A stretch of DNA of 64,000 nt from Erysipelotrichales bacterium (GTDB lineage Bacteria > Bacillota_I > Bacilli_A > Erysipelotrichales > Erysipelotrichaceae): NCBI GenBank assembly GCA_910576855.1, contig CAJTJP010000004.1:20971-84970 (forward strand), written 5' to 3'. Below, piece after piece: positions 34,127 to 43,380 of the stretch. Position 1 is the stretch's first letter; every line of letters starts with the position of its first letter. Both the position numbers and the translations under genes were made by a program. Under the pieces are notes generated by a model. It was not told the DNA's origin, searched no databases, and saw only the letters and a program-made list of their open reading frames with translations.

Positions 34127-35305
34127 ATGAAAACAGCGATTTTAGGTTACGGTACGGTAGGAAGCGGAGTCGGTGAGATTATTGACTCGTTACGCGACAT
34201 AAATATTGAAGTCGCACATATATTAGAGCGTACCGAGAATTTACATAAGCATCCGTTAATGTGTGATGATATCAATGTCATTTTAAATGATGATGAGGTC
34301 GAGGTCGTTGTGGAAACAATGGGCGGTATTGAACCGGCACACAGCTTTATAATGCAGGCACTGCAGGCGAAAAAGCATGTCGTTTCCGCGAATAAGGCAG
34401 TAATTGCCCGTTATATGGAGGAATTCCATGCTTGTGCAAAGGAAAACGGAGTGCGCTTTTTGTATGAGGCAAGCTGCGGCGGCGGTATTCCTTGGCTTCA
34501 TAATTTATATAATGCACTGAGAATTGATGAAATCGATGAAATTCACGGTATCTTTAACGGTACGACAAATTATATTCTGGATCATATGGAAAAGGAACAG
34601 GCACAGTTTGATGTGATTCTGCATAAGGCACAAGAGCTCGGCTATGCGGAAAGTGATCCGAGTGCAGATATAGACGGCTATGATATTCAAAACAAGCTGC
34701 GTATTTCCGCAAGCATTGCCTTTGAAAGCAATGTACCGCTGACCTTCCCGGTATTCGGTATTCGCAATATTTGTAAGAGTGATATTGATTATGCGAAATC
34801 GCTGCAGAAAAAAATCAAGCTGTTGGCAGTTGCGAAGCGTTCACAAGATCGTTATTATGCAGCGGTAGAGCCGACAATGTATGCCGAAACACAAACAGAG
34901 GCTTCCGTTGCGGAAAACTTTAATCTGACCTGTCTGCACGGTGAAACGATCGGCGATTTGAAATTCTACGGACAGGGTGCCGGCAAGCTTCCGACCGCAA
35001 ATGCCGTCGTTCAAGATATTATTGATATTTATGCAGGAATCGATACGCAGCCTGTTGCGAAACAAAAGGAGCTTCGCGTCGATGCTTCCTTAGTCAGCGG
35101 AACCTATATTCTTCGCAGCAATGCCGATGAAGCATTGATCAAGGAATTGTTTGCGGATGCGTATACAAAAAAGGACGTATTTGACAACTGTAATTATTAT
35201 CATATCACTCCGATTTCCTCTTATTTGATGCACCAAAAGGCAGCGGAGCTGATGAAAACCGACGGCAATCTGTTCTTTGTCCATGTCGCAGAGGTGGAGG
35301 CATGA
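34127..35305 (+). CDS. hom: Homoserine dehydrogenase
   Basis: Reduces aspartate semialdehyde to homoserine with NAD(P)H. 392 aa from ATG 34127 (AGGAGG 6 nt upstream; the ATG at 34121 abuts the site). The Rossmann motif GYGTVGSGV is at residues 6-14. The catalytic domain contains GIFNGTTNYILDHM and the LGYAESDPSADIDGYD substrate block with the catalytic Lys region following. The C-terminal 60 residues are short and ACT-like at best, so feedback control may be reduced. It overlaps the aspartokinase start (ATGA). Confidence 0.95.
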   Translation: MKTAILGYGTVGSGVGEIIDSLRDINIEVAHILERTENLHKHPLMCDDINVILNDDEVEVVVETMGGIEPAHSFIMQALQAKKHVVSANKAVIARYMEEFHACAKENGVRFLYEASCGGGIPWLHNLYNALRIDEIDEIHGIFNGTTNYILDHMEKEQAQFDVILHKAQELGYAESDPSADIDGYDIQNKLRISASIAFESNVPLTFPVFGIRNICKSDIDYAKSLQKKIKLLAVAKRSQDRYYAAVEPTMYAETQTEASVAENFNLTCLHGETIGDLKFYGQGAGKLPTANAVVQDIIDIYAGIDTQPVAKQKELRVDASLVSGTYILRSNADEALIKELFADAYTKKDVFDNCNYYHITPISSYLMHQKAAELMKTDGNLFFVHVAEVEA

Positions 35306-36621
35306 TCAAGGTCGTTAAATTCGGCGGCAGTTCGTTAGCCGATGCAAAGCAGTTTGAAAAGGTCAAACAGATCGTCAGCGCAGATGATGCGCGTCGCTTT
35401 GTCGTTGTATCTGCCGCAGGTCGAAGACACAAAGAGGATAATAAAATAACGGATTTATTGTATTTATGTCATGCCCATCTAAAGTACAGTGTAAACTGCG
35501 ATTCGATCTTTCAAATGATTGAGGAACGCTTTTTGGCAATCAAGCATGATTTGCATCTGTCTTATCCGATCGAAAAGGATTTATCCTATTTAAAGAGTGC
35601 GCTGAGAAAGAATATTCCGTTGGATTATCTTGTCAGCCGCGGTGAATTTTTAACGGCGAAGCTGATGGCGGAGTATCTCGGTTATACCTTTTTAGATGCA
35701 AAGGACTTTATCTATTTTTCCTATGACGGACAGATTGATTTTATTAAAACAAAGGAAATGATGGAACACCATTTAAAACAGCACGATCATTTCGTGATTC
35801 CCGGCTTTTACGGTGCAATGCCGGACGGACAGGTGCGTATCATGGCACGCGGCGGCAGCGATATCACGGGCGCCATTGCGGCAAAGGTCGTTAATGCCGA
35901 TGTGTACGAAAACTGGACCGATGTTTCCGGTATTCTGATGGCTGATCCGCGTATCGTAGAAAATCCGAAGCGAATCGAAAAGATCACCTACAGTGAGCTA
36001 CGTGAGCTTTCTTATATGGGCGCCAATGTCCTGCATGAGGATGCGATCTTCCCGGTCAAGGAAAAAAATATCCCGATCAATATCCGAAATACGAATGAGC
36101 CTGATAATCCGGGTACTTTGATTATGGAGGCAGATAATGATGCGATGGATGAAATTTCCCCGATTACCGGTATCGCCGGCAGCAAGGATTTTACCGTTGT
36201 CGCTATTTATAAAAATCATATGTCTAATGAGGTCGGCATCGTGCGACGTGCCTTGGAGGTATTCGAGCGTTATCAAATCAGCATTGAGCATATCCCCAGC
36301 GGCATTGATTCCTTTTCCATCGTTGTGAACAGCGCCGATATCAAGGATAAGATTTACGATATCGTGGCTCAGGTCAAGGAGCACTGCCGTCCCGATAAGG
36401 TCAAAGTAATCAATGATATCGCCTTGATCGCTACCGTGGGACGTCATATGTCATCAAGACCGGGCATTTCCGGTCAGCTGTTTGCGGAACTGGGTAAAAA
36501 TGATATCAATATTCGTATGATTGCGCAGGGCAGTGATGAAATCAATATTATTGTCGGTGTGGAAAACAAGGATTTTGAAAAAACCACAAAAGTCATTTAC
36601 AATCGCTTTGTGGAAGCATAA
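35302..36621 (+). CDS. Aspartate kinase
   Basis: First step of the aspartate pathway. 439 aa: kinase domain beginning VVKFGGSSLADAKQ, with RGGSDITGA and the ENWTDVSGILMADPR stretch, then two C-terminal ACT domains (about 300-365 and 370-435; VGRHMSSRPGISGQLF in the second) for amino-acid feedback. It lies between hom and asd, which suggests a Thr-dedicated isozyme; that is inference. No lysC/dapG symbol is given because the isozyme class cannot be decided here. Confidence 0.95.
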   Translation: MIKVVKFGGSSLADAKQFEKVKQIVSADDARRFVVVSAAGRRHKEDNKITDLLYLCHAHLKYSVNCDSIFQMIEERFLAIKHDLHLSYPIEKDLSYLKSALRKNIPLDYLVSRGEFLTAKLMAEYLGYTFLDAKDFIYFSYDGQIDFIKTKEMMEHHLKQHDHFVIPGFYGAMPDGQVRIMARGGSDITGAIAAKVVNADVYENWTDVSGILMADPRIVENPKRIEKITYSELRELSYMGANVLHEDAIFPVKEKNIPINIRNTNEPDNPGTLIMEADNDAMDEISPITGIAGSKDFTVVAIYKNHMSNEVGIVRRALEVFERYQISIEHIPSGIDSFSIVVNSADIKDKIYDIVAQVKEHCRPDKVKVINDIALIATVGRHMSSRPGISGQLFAELGKNDINIRMIAQGSDEINIIVGVENKDFEKTTKVIYNRFVEA

Positions 36622-36647
36622 TATAATAAATGGAATGGAGAGATTCG

Positions 36648-37664
36648 ATGAAAAAATATCACGTGGCTATATTGGGCGCAACCGGTGCCGTCGGCATGCA
36701 GATGCTTGAAGTGCTGTTGGAGCGCGATTTTCCGCTCGCAAGTCTGCATCTGCTTGCCAGCAAGCGCAGTGCGGGCAAGGTTATCACGATGAAGGGGCAG
36801 AGCTTTACCGTTGCTGAGGCAACCGAAAACAGCTTTGATGGTATCGATATCGTCTTAGGTGCGGCTGAGAATGATATTGCGAAGCGTTTTATCCCGCATG
36901 CGGTTCGCGCAGGTGCTGTCGTTATCGACAATTCAAGCGCTTATCGCTTAGATGAAAGTGTTCCGCTTATTATTCCTGAGGTCAATCCCGAGGCTGTTCA
37001 TGAACATCAGGGCATTATTGCCAATCCTAATTGCGCAACGATCATTGCACTTGTTGCCCTGCAGCCGTTACATGCGAAAGCTAAAATCAAGCGTATGGTC
37101 GTAAGCACTTATCAGGCTGTATCGGGCGCAGGTGTCAACGGCTTAAAGGAGCTTGACGATCAAATTGATGCATTGAAAAATAATGAGCCGGTAACAATCA
37201 ATACCTTCCAGCATCAAATCGCCTATAATCTGATTCCGCAGATCGGCGGCTTTGATGAAGCAGGCTATTCAAGCGAAGAAATGAAGATGCAGAATGAAGG
37301 CAGAAAAATTCTGAATCTGCCTGAGCTTCAGGTAAATTGTACCTGTGTGCGCGTTCCTGTTTATCGTTCTCATTCGGAATCTATCATGGTAGAATTTGAA
37401 CAGCCGTTATCAGTTGAAGCCGCAAAAGAGCTGATTCAAAACGGAAACGGTGTAAAGCTTGTGGATGATCCATACAACAGCGTTTATCCAATGCCGTTAG
37501 ATACGAGCGATCAGGATCTTGTATATGTCGGCCGCATTCGCGAGGACCTCAGCGGTCATGCCAATGCGTTAAGCCTATGGTGCTGCGGCGATCAAGTTCG
37601 CAAAGGGGCGGCTACCAATGCCGTTCAAATTGCGCAACTGTTGATTGAACAAAGCGCGGAATGA
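36648..37664 (+). CDS. asd: Aspartate-semialdehyde dehydrogenase
   Basis: Reduces aspartyl phosphate to the semialdehyde. 338 aa from ATG 36648 (GGAG 7 nt upstream; an upstream ATG at 36630 lacks a site). NADP-binding GATGAVGMQM is at residues 9-18, catalytic Cys is in NPNCATI (about residue 129), and the His region is in CVRVPVYRSHSES. Last gene of hom-aspartokinase-asd. Confidence 0.96.
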   Translation: MKKYHVAILGATGAVGMQMLEVLLERDFPLASLHLLASKRSAGKVITMKGQSFTVAEATENSFDGIDIVLGAAENDIAKRFIPHAVRAGAVVIDNSSAYRLDESVPLIIPEVNPEAVHEHQGIIANPNCATIIALVALQPLHAKAKIKRMVVSTYQAVSGAGVNGLKELDDQIDALKNNEPVTINTFQHQIAYNLIPQIGGFDEAGYSSEEMKMQNEGRKILNLPELQVNCTCVRVPVYRSHSESIMVEFEQPLSVEAAKELIQNGNGVKLVDDPYNSVYPMPLDTSDQDLVYVGRIREDLSGHANALSLWCCGDQVRKGAATNAVQIAQLLIEQSAE

Positions 37665-37707
37665 AATAAGAGATAAATTCGTTATTTCGATAATCGAACA
37701 ATATATG

Positions 37708-37748
37708 AAACCGTTTATGGATGATTTCAACATAGGCGGTTTTTTCTG
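37708..37748 (+). terminator. Terminator of the hom operon
   Basis: A 12-bp stem (AAACCG...CGGTTT with two wobble pairs inside) followed by TTTTTTC. Confidence 0.85.
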
Positions 37749-37873
37749 ACTCCTTAGTGTGCTTGTGAATATAACAGACCGATATTATCTTTATTGCGCT
37801 TTCCTATATTTCATATTATAATAGCCTTAGAAAACAATAATGTTGTAAATAAAATCAGAAAGGAGAATTCCGT

Positions 37874-38353
37874 ATGCTGTTGTATCACGGAAGTAATGTT
37901 AAAGTATGCAAGCCTAAGATTATAAAATCTAAAAGATTGTTAGACTTTGGCATTGGATTTTATCTAACCTCTGACTTCGATCAGGCAAAAAAGTGGGCAG
38001 AACGTACAGCAAACAGAAGGAATGAAGGCCTTCCTCAAGTACCTGTATTTCAATTAGATGAATCAAAAATTAATTCGCTAAAGCCTTTGGTATTTGAATC
38101 TACCGATATTGATTGGCTTAATTATGTATCCAAAAACCGAACTGATGAATATTTCAGCGATACCTTCGATATTGTTATAGGACCGGTAGCCAACGATCAG
38201 GCCTTTCGTACAGTCAACAATTATTTAAAAGGTTATTTCTCACAAGAGATAGCTCTTGAATTATTATTACCACAGAAGCTAAAGGATCAATATGCGTTTA
38301 AATCAAAAAAAGCATTGTCCCATTTAAAATTTAAAGAGGTAAGATCACTATGA
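37874..38353 (+). CDS. DUF3990 protein, ADP-ribosyltransferase-like
   Basis: 159 aa. It begins MLLYHGSNVKV and has GIGFYLTSDFDQAKKWA, the H-G-S and (F/L)G-x-G-F-Y-(L/T) pattern of DUF3990, a family placed near ADP-ribosyltransferase folds. It overlaps the next gene by 4 nt and heads a three-gene operon with two DUF3791-like small proteins. Such pairs recur together in gut Firmicutes and look like a toxin-antitoxin or modification module. Activity and target are unknown; the module reading is inference. Confidence 0.8.
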   Translation: MLLYHGSNVKVCKPKIIKSKRLLDFGIGFYLTSDFDQAKKWAERTANRRNEGLPQVPVFQLDESKINSLKPLVFESTDIDWLNYVSKNRTDEYFSDTFDIVIGPVANDQAFRTVNNYLKGYFSQEIALELLLPQKLKDQYAFKSKKALSHLKFKEVRSL

Positions 38354-38595
38354 ATCGATTAGACCCTGAAATACTAGATTATTATAATAATGAGGTTGTC
38401 AGAATGATGATTGAGAAATATTGCTTAGAGCCTATGCAGGCTTTCAAGCTGTTCGCAGAATCAAAAACACATGAAATGTTGGAAAATACTGCTTACGGCA
38501 TGACTGAATTCGGTGCAGCTGCCATTTTTGAGATTTGGGAATGCGAAAAAATTACCGGTGATCCACGAAGCTCCATCTATATAAGAGGTGAATAG
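38350..38595 (+). CDS. DUF3791-like protein
   Basis: 81 aa, all-helical. The pattern EVVRMMIEKYCLEPMQAFKLFAES and the C-terminal FGAAAIFEIW fit DUF3791. Start overlaps the DUF3990 stop (ATGA). Probable partner or antitoxin of the DUF3990 protein, judged from position only. Confidence 0.7.
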   Translation: MNRLDPEILDYYNNEVVRMMIEKYCLEPMQAFKLFAESKTHEMLENTAYGMTEFGAAAIFEIWECEKITGDPRSSIYIRGE

Positions 38596-38596
38596 T

Positions 38597-38806
38597 ATGG
38601 ATGAAAAAATGAAATTCTTTATGTATTTGATTGAAAATTATGCAGATTATAAAAACAGAAAGACAGGAGATGTCTTTAAGGAATGGGAACGTTGCGGTAT
38701 TATATCAACTATATATGATAATTATTGGCTTTACCATACAGAAGCGATGGAAAACGCTTATGCGGACATAGACAGCCTGATTCAAACCGGCAAACACGCA
38801 TGGTAA
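38597..38806 (+). CDS. Second DUF3791-like protein
   Basis: 69 aa from ATG 38597 (GAGGTG 6 nt upstream; an earlier in-frame start overlaps the previous gene). It is a Trp/Tyr-rich helical protein (MKFFMYLIENYADYKNRKTG, then YWLYHTEAMENAYADID). It resembles the other small family that accompanies DUF3990. Last gene of the module. Confidence 0.65.
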   Translation: MDEKMKFFMYLIENYADYKNRKTGDVFKEWERCGIISTIYDNYWLYHTEAMENAYADIDSLIQTGKHAW

Positions 38807-39039
38807 CAACAGCACTCCTTAAACTTTGTTCCTTTTTAAGCATAAAAGCCCCTATTAATACGCTTCCTTCATTTCTCTCGATCGATAGTTTTATTTTTTC
38901 TCGATAAACGTTTGCTTTTTCAGCAATTTCTACCTATATTTTTATTGTTTTAAATAACCACTTTTACCAGTTTATAAAAATTATCCTATCTAAATATCGT
39001 ATTTTATATAATATGACAATAAAAGTAGAGGTTAAAGGA

Positions 39040-39429
39040 ATGACGGAAAAAGAAATAAATGAAATTTTGAATTATAATTTTGGGGAATTTCTAAAGGAAA
39101 AGGTCGATGACAGAGATATCAACCTAAAAAAGCTGAGTGAAATCACCCATTTAGATTATACAATCATATCAAAGATAACTGCGTCAAAGCCACGTAAAAC
39201 TACCTTTCAGGAATTTATTGTGATAATGGACGCATTAGATGAGGATATCAACGACTTTATTGATTATGTGTTGAAAAGACCTGATATCGGTAAACAAAAG
39301 CGTTATCTTGTGAATCATATGTCGATCAATGAAATGGTCGTACTGAAGCATTTATTCAGTTTTCCTGACAAGGTGAGAAAATCAGTGATAGCGGCTATCG
39401 GTAATCTGATCGACAGCTTTATACGATAA
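39040..39429 (+). CDS. Helix-turn-helix protein
   Basis: 129 aa from ATG 39040 (GAGG 8 nt upstream; ATG 39013 has none). Residues 10-65 form an XRE-like domain (FGEFLKEKVDDRDINLKKLSEITHLDY-type helices, then TIISKITASKPRK as recognition helix, then TFQEFIVIMDALD). The C-terminal part is helical and unassigned. Its promoter region contains TATAAT-like boxes. Likely a regulator; whether it controls the DUF3990 module in front is unknown. Confidence 0.65.
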   Translation: MTEKEINEILNYNFGEFLKEKVDDRDINLKKLSEITHLDYTIISKITASKPRKTTFQEFIVIMDALDEDINDFIDYVLKRPDIGKQKRYLVNHMSINEMVVLKHLFSFPDKVRKSVIAAIGNLIDSFIR

Positions 39430-39696
39430 TCAGTGATTTAACTGTGAATCAGATACAGTCAATCGCATAAACAACAAGAATTTACTATACAATAAAGGCG
39501 TGCCACATTTATATATGTTACGTTTTGTGACATATGAAAGATTGCCGCACTTTTTTATACATACGAATATTCGCAAGTTATGCTTTAGCGCTTCACTGCA
39601 TTCAAGCTGATTCCGCTTATAAAAAGCAGTTTGTCAAGTATAAGCATTTCTTTATTGCCCATACTATGGTTAGTAAGCATAAAGGAGTGCATGAAA

Positions 39697-40191
39697 TTGA
39701 AAGCAACAGGAATTGTAAGAAGGTTAGATGATTTAGGTCGGCTTGTAATCCCTAAGGAAATAAGAAAACAGTATCGCTTAAAGGAAGGCGATTCCATTGA
39801 ATTTTTTATTGAGAATGACCGTATCGTCATTCAACGATTTGATGTGTTGTCTAAGCATATGGAAGAAATCAACATCATGGTGGATACCTTACAGGCTTTA
39901 TATCAGGAACAGGTGCTGTTTGTTCAAGAGGAGTGGTTGCGAATCCATCACACACAAATAAGCGAGTCATTTTTTAAAATGTCACACACGCACCGAGTGA
40001 CGCGATTTCATCAAGAGGCGCTGTTCAGTGATAAAGAAGAAGCATTTGACGGTCTGATCTTTCCGGTGATTGCCTTTGGCGACTGGTTGGGTGCATTTGT
40101 GATTCTGCTTCAGCAGCACAGCTATGAGCCGGAACAAATACCTGCATTTCAAGCATATTGTGAGCTTTTATCTCGCCAACAGAGTCAATAA
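39697..40191 (+). CDS. spoVT: Stage V sporulation protein T (AbrB-type regulator)
   Basis: Forespore transcription regulator. I chose TTG 39697 because it yields MKATGIVRRLDDLGRLVIP, the exact SpoVT start, with GGAG 9 nt upstream; ATG 39691 is only 3 nt from that site. The AbrB swapped-hairpin domain covers residues 1-50. The C-terminal domain (about 55-164) is a GAF-like regulatory module, shorter and more diverged than in Bacillus. Followed by rqcP and, after an inserted block, yabP-yabQ-divIC, the same order as in Bacillus. Confidence 0.85.
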   Translation: MKATGIVRRLDDLGRLVIPKEIRKQYRLKEGDSIEFFIENDRIVIQRFDVLSKHMEEINIMVDTLQALYQEQVLFVQEEWLRIHHTQISESFFKMSHTHRVTRFHQEALFSDKEEAFDGLIFPVIAFGDWLGAFVILLQQHSYEPEQIPAFQAYCELLSRQQSQ

Positions 40192-40229
40192 TGTGGTAAA
40201 ATACTTCTGTAAAAAGGAAGGATACTGCC

Positions 40230-40508
40230 ATGCGACTTGATAAGTATTTAAAAACTGCGCGCATTTTAAAGCGGCGCAGTGTTTCAAAGGAATTGGCCGA
40301 TCAACAGCGTGTCTATGTAAATGAGCGAATCGCGAAACCGAGCACCGAGGTGAAGGAAGGCGATTTGATCAAGGTGCTGTTCGGCAATCGTGAATTAACA
40401 GTACGTGTTTTACAGCTGCAGAAGCAGGCAAATAAAAATGATGCCGCACTGATGTTCGAGGTTGTAGAGGAAACGATAATTCATAATCCTACGCTGTCTG
40501 AGTCCTAA
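40230..40508 (+). CDS. rqcP: RNA-binding S4 protein RqcP (YabO)
   Basis: 92 aa. A single S4 domain (MRLDKYLKTARILKRRSVSK, then QQRVYVNERIAKPSTEVKEG, then IKVLFGNRELTVRVL). RqcP works with RqcH on stalled 60S-like 50S subunits, adding C-terminal Ala tails for degradation. Start has AAGGAAGG upstream. Its place after spoVT is conserved across spore formers. Confidence 0.92.
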   Translation: MRLDKYLKTARILKRRSVSKELADQQRVYVNERIAKPSTEVKEGDLIKVLFGNRELTVRVLQLQKQANKNDAALMFEVVEETIIHNPTLSES

Positions 40509-40525
40509 AAGACGGCTTTTCTTTT
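40493..40525 (+). terminator. Terminator after rqcP
   Basis: GCTGTC/GACGGC stem (one wobble) followed by TTTTCTTTT; overlaps the rqcP 3' end. Confidence 0.7.
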
Positions 40526-40564
40526 ATCCTATACCGTTGAACAAATAAATGAGATAAAATGCTT

Positions 40565-40600
40565 CAAAAAAACAGGAGGCAAAAATACTATGCTTCCTGT
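40565..40600 (-). terminator. Terminator of the DUF4230 gene
   Basis: On the minus strand ACAGGAAGC/GCCTCCTGT (one mismatch) followed by seven T. Confidence 0.8.
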
Positions 40601-40610
40601 ATCTTGTTGC

Positions 40611-41306
40611 TTATTCCTCAGCGTTATCCTCTCCTTGTTCAGCGCTTGTTGTTGCTTGTTGATCCGCAGGCTCTGTATGTTCAAACTTCAGCTTATATGT
40701 ATCTAAATCAAACTGCTTGCTGATAAAACCCTTCAACAGCTCCTCGGCATTTTTTTCGGCATCATCATATAATCCGTTTTCTTTTGCCTCTTCAGCTGCC
40801 TTTTTCTTCAGCTCAATTCGTGCTTCATTGTTTTCCGTTAAGGTAATCGGTGTAAATATGCTTTCTTTTTCTAAATAAATTTCCAAGGAATCGTCCTTGA
40901 TTTCACTGCTCAATATTTTAACCGCCGGCATTTTCAGCGTTATCGTTTTACTGTCCTCATCAATAATCGGCTCGATTTCGGCGAAATTAAAGCCGGCCTT
41001 GATGATCACATCATAGCTGTATACATATTTCGACTGTGTAAAGGGAATATCCATTCCGAATAATGTGCGCACATCGCTTGTCACATTGATTTGCCGACAA
41101 TAGGCTGATTGAGTCGCAAGCTCTCCGATGTCCTCAAAGCCCATTTTGATCGTGTTGTTTTTATTAAAATGCGTTGTGCCGAAGCCGGTTTTTAAGGACA
41201 CTGTCAATACCGCAATTACGACCGCTAGAAATAACAAGCCCTTGATCGGTATAGTATTTTTGATTACTGCCCAAAGTCTGTTCGGCTTTTTTTCTTTTTC
41301 CGCCAT
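40611..41306 (-). CDS. DUF4230 membrane protein
   Basis: 231 aa from ATG 41306 (GGAGG about 11 nt upstream; the in-frame ATG at 41360 is less likely). One N-terminal membrane helix (about residues 21-38) and an extracytoplasmic beta-rich DUF4230 domain (about 45-165; VYSYDVIIKAGFNFAEIE, then TITLKMPAVKILSSEI). The C-terminal tail is Glu-rich and low-complexity. Function unknown. It is inserted, with the sortase block, into the spoVT-yabP cluster on the opposite strand. Confidence 0.8.
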   Translation of the reverse strand: MAEKEKKPNRLWAVIKNTIPIKGLLFLAVVIAVLTVSLKTGFGTTHFNKNNTIKMGFEDIGELATQSAYCRQINVTSDVRTLFGMDIPFTQSKYVYSYDVIIKAGFNFAEIEPIIDEDSKTITLKMPAVKILSSEIKDDSLEIYLEKESIFTPITLTENNEARIELKKKAAEEAKENGLYDDAEKNAEELLKGFISKQFDLDTYKLKFEHTEPADQQATTSAEQGEDNAEE

Positions 41307-41553
41307 TTTATCTTTACCCTCCTCTGTAATATATAGTTGATAGTCGCTATCATTATACACAAAAGGAGAGATTTTGTCGATTTTGTTATTCGATTCGGCA
41401 GCGCCCTGGCCAGATGCAACAAAAGAAAGGACGCAGTTTTCGCTGAATCCTGCTTTTCTGAATCAAATTTATATACTTTTTCTTTGTTCACGGTTAAGCA
41501 CCGTAAGTATTTATGTTATAATAGCGATAAGTATTATTAAGGAAGTGATTATA

Positions 41554-42195
41554 ATGCGTAAATGGTTTCTATGGGCATGTGACATTATCATCGGAGTGCT
41601 GCTTGTATTCGGTATTCAACATTTTCTTAAGCCGTATTATGACAAACAGCTGCGGTTGTATGAGGAGCAAGCACAGCTGGAGGCGCAGCAGCATGTAAGT
41701 AAAATTCTTTCGATCATCGCCGGTGATGAGACGATTATAAAAAGCTCGCAGATAAAGCGTCCGACACATAAAGAGGCATATGCGACAATCAGTAATGAAA
41801 AGCGTAATTTCAATAAGCAGGTTTATTTTGGGGATACACCCGATATATTGTCGCTGTCGATCGGGCAGTATGAGTACAGCGGTATTCCGGGCGAAGGAAA
41901 AGCAATTTTATTGGCAGGGCATAACAGCACGCACTTTAAGGAGCTTCGTAATTTTAAAAAGGGCGATCATGTAAAAATCGATACAGCTTACGGCAGCTTT
42001 TTATATGAGGTCGGTGAGTCTGAGATCATTCTCGCAGATGATTTCGATGTGAAGCTTTTGGATAAACAGGAGGAGTTTTTGATTATGTACTGCTGCTACC
42101 CGTTTGATTCCTTAAGCACCGACTATCGCTATTTTGTATACGCAAAGAAAATCGATGGACCGAAGATTGAAGAGGACGGATCATGGAAAGAATAA
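41554..42195 (+). CDS. Class D-type sortase
   Basis: Membrane transpeptidase that fixes proteins to the wall or another acceptor. 213 aa from ATG 41554 (AAGGAAG upstream; a longer frame from 41374 lacks a ribosome site). Signal-anchor helix at residues 5-27. Catalytic triad visible: His in LLAGHNSTHF (about 130), Cys in MYCCYPFD (about 186), Arg in TDYRYFVYA (about 198). The Cys is in a CCYP rather than the common TLxTC context. It overlaps the next gene by 13 bp. Possible client: the GH3 protein at 17507, unproven. Confidence 0.88.
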   Translation: MRKWFLWACDIIIGVLLVFGIQHFLKPYYDKQLRLYEEQAQLEAQQHVSKILSIIAGDETIIKSSQIKRPTHKEAYATISNEKRNFNKQVYFGDTPDILSLSIGQYEYSGIPGEGKAILLAGHNSTHFKELRNFKKGDHVKIDTAYGSFLYEVGESEIILADDFDVKLLDKQEEFLIMYCCYPFDSLSTDYRYFVYAKKIDGPKIEEDGSWKE

Positions 42196-42758
42196 ACGGA
42201 TTATGCAGAGCTTTAGCTGTTTGTGCGCTGACAATGCTGCTTGCTGTCGGGCAGTTCGGGCTGTTAGAGAAAAGTGAGGCGGCCAAACAGGCTGAGGAAG
42301 TGCTGAGCGAACAAATCTACGAAATACAAACGGCATTGAATGAGGATCATAAGGAAAAAATTGTATTATTTAAGGCAGGAAGCTTATCTGAGGATTTCAC
42401 GCAAGAACAGCTGGATCAAATGATTTCGGCATGGATAAAAAAAGCAGCCGACGGGCGCACCTATTCCAAGAAAGCAATCAGTGAGATGCAAAAGGAAATA
42501 ACGGCACTGTACAAGAAACAAAAGGAAATTGCTTCAGACCCCGTGTATACTGCTGTTTTCGACCGGATTTTTTACCTGTCTGTCGCAGTATTGATTATCT
42601 GTAATCTGAATGTATTATTTACACACGTAAGAAATCGCAAGACAACGCGCGCAAATGAAAACAATATCGCAAGCGAAGCAAAGGAATCTGCTGATTCGTT
42701 TATTTCAGATGAAGAAAACAGTACTGTATCAAATGACAACATTAATACCTCTAAATAA
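42183..42758 (+). CDS. Membrane protein coupled to the sortase
   Basis: 191 aa. An N-terminal helix (about 7-25), an extracytoplasmic helical coiled-coil-like part (residues 30-110, rich in Gln, Glu and Lys), a second helix (about 123-142) and a Ser/Asn/Glu-rich cytoplasmic tail. It starts within the sortase gene, so a joint function is likely. No recognised family. Confidence 0.65.
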   Translation: MERINGLCRALAVCALTMLLAVGQFGLLEKSEAAKQAEEVLSEQIYEIQTALNEDHKEKIVLFKAGSLSEDFTQEQLDQMISAWIKKAADGRTYSKKAISEMQKEITALYKKQKEIASDPVYTAVFDRIFYLSVAVLIICNLNVLFTHVRNRKTTRANENNIASEAKESADSFISDEENSTVSNDNINTSK

Positions 42759-43025
42759 TATTTCTATCGTAAAAAGTCTCGTTTTTCTCATACGTGAATA
42801 ATAATGATTAATCACGGATCCTGTCAATTCTGTCAGCACGTATGATACCCACTTACAAATATTGGAATTTCACGTCTTATATATAATATATAGGAAAGAG
42901 ATTTTGAAAATTACAGATAAAACCGCAGGATTCACCGGTTTTCATATACTTATTCACGACTTGTCAGGCATTGGATACAGATTCCCTTGCAGCTTCACCT
43001 TCTGTTAAAATTACCGTTCGCTTAA
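42759..43025. other. Gene-free stretch before yabP
   Basis: No gene found. CGTGA/TCACG arms (about 42795-42818) form a hairpin without a T-tract. The stretch ends in the candidate sigma-E promoter of yabP. Confidence 0.4.
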
Positions 43026-43054
43026 GAATGTTTTAACCCTCCCTATCATATATA
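43026..43054 (+). promoter_or_regulatory. Candidate sporulation sigma-E promoter of yabP-yabQ
   Basis: GAATGTT (43026-43032), 14 nt, CATATATA (43047-43054), close to the sigma-E pattern (about GAATATT-14-CATACATT). In Bacillus yabP-yabQ are expressed from sigma-E. Confidence 0.5.
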
Positions 43055-43077
43055 TAAAGTGATAAGGAGGTATCGGC

Positions 43078-43377
43078 ATGGAAGAAACCAACAATCCGCT
43101 TCGTTTTGAAACGAATCCCTATCATAACGTCATTATGAAGGATCGCAAAACATTGGATGTTACCGGTGTAAAACAGATTGACAGCTTTGACGCTTCAGAA
43201 TTTTTAATTGAAACCGCTCAAGGCTGGATGGTGATTCAAGGTAAGGAGCTTGTATTGGATAAACTTGATAAGGATCGCGGCGATGTCAGTATCCGCGGCA
43301 TTATCGAGTCACTGTCTTATGTTTCCAGTAATAAAAACGGCGGTAAGGAATCAATGATTTCTAAAATCTTTAAGTAG
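43078..43377 (+). CDS. yabP: Sporulation protein YabP
   Basis: 99 aa, AAGGAGG upstream. It is a YabP/YqfC-type beta-rich protein (RKTLDVTGVKQIDSFDASEF, then WMVIQGKELVLDKLDKDRGD, then SIRGIIESLSY). Needed for spore formation, in association with the mother-cell membrane and cortex. Followed 3 nt later by yabQ. Confidence 0.92.
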   Translation: MEETNNPLRFETNPYHNVIMKDRKTLDVTGVKQIDSFDASEFLIETAQGWMVIQGKELVLDKLDKDRGDVSIRGIIESLSYVSSNKNGGKESMISKIFK

Positions 43378-43380
43378 CGT

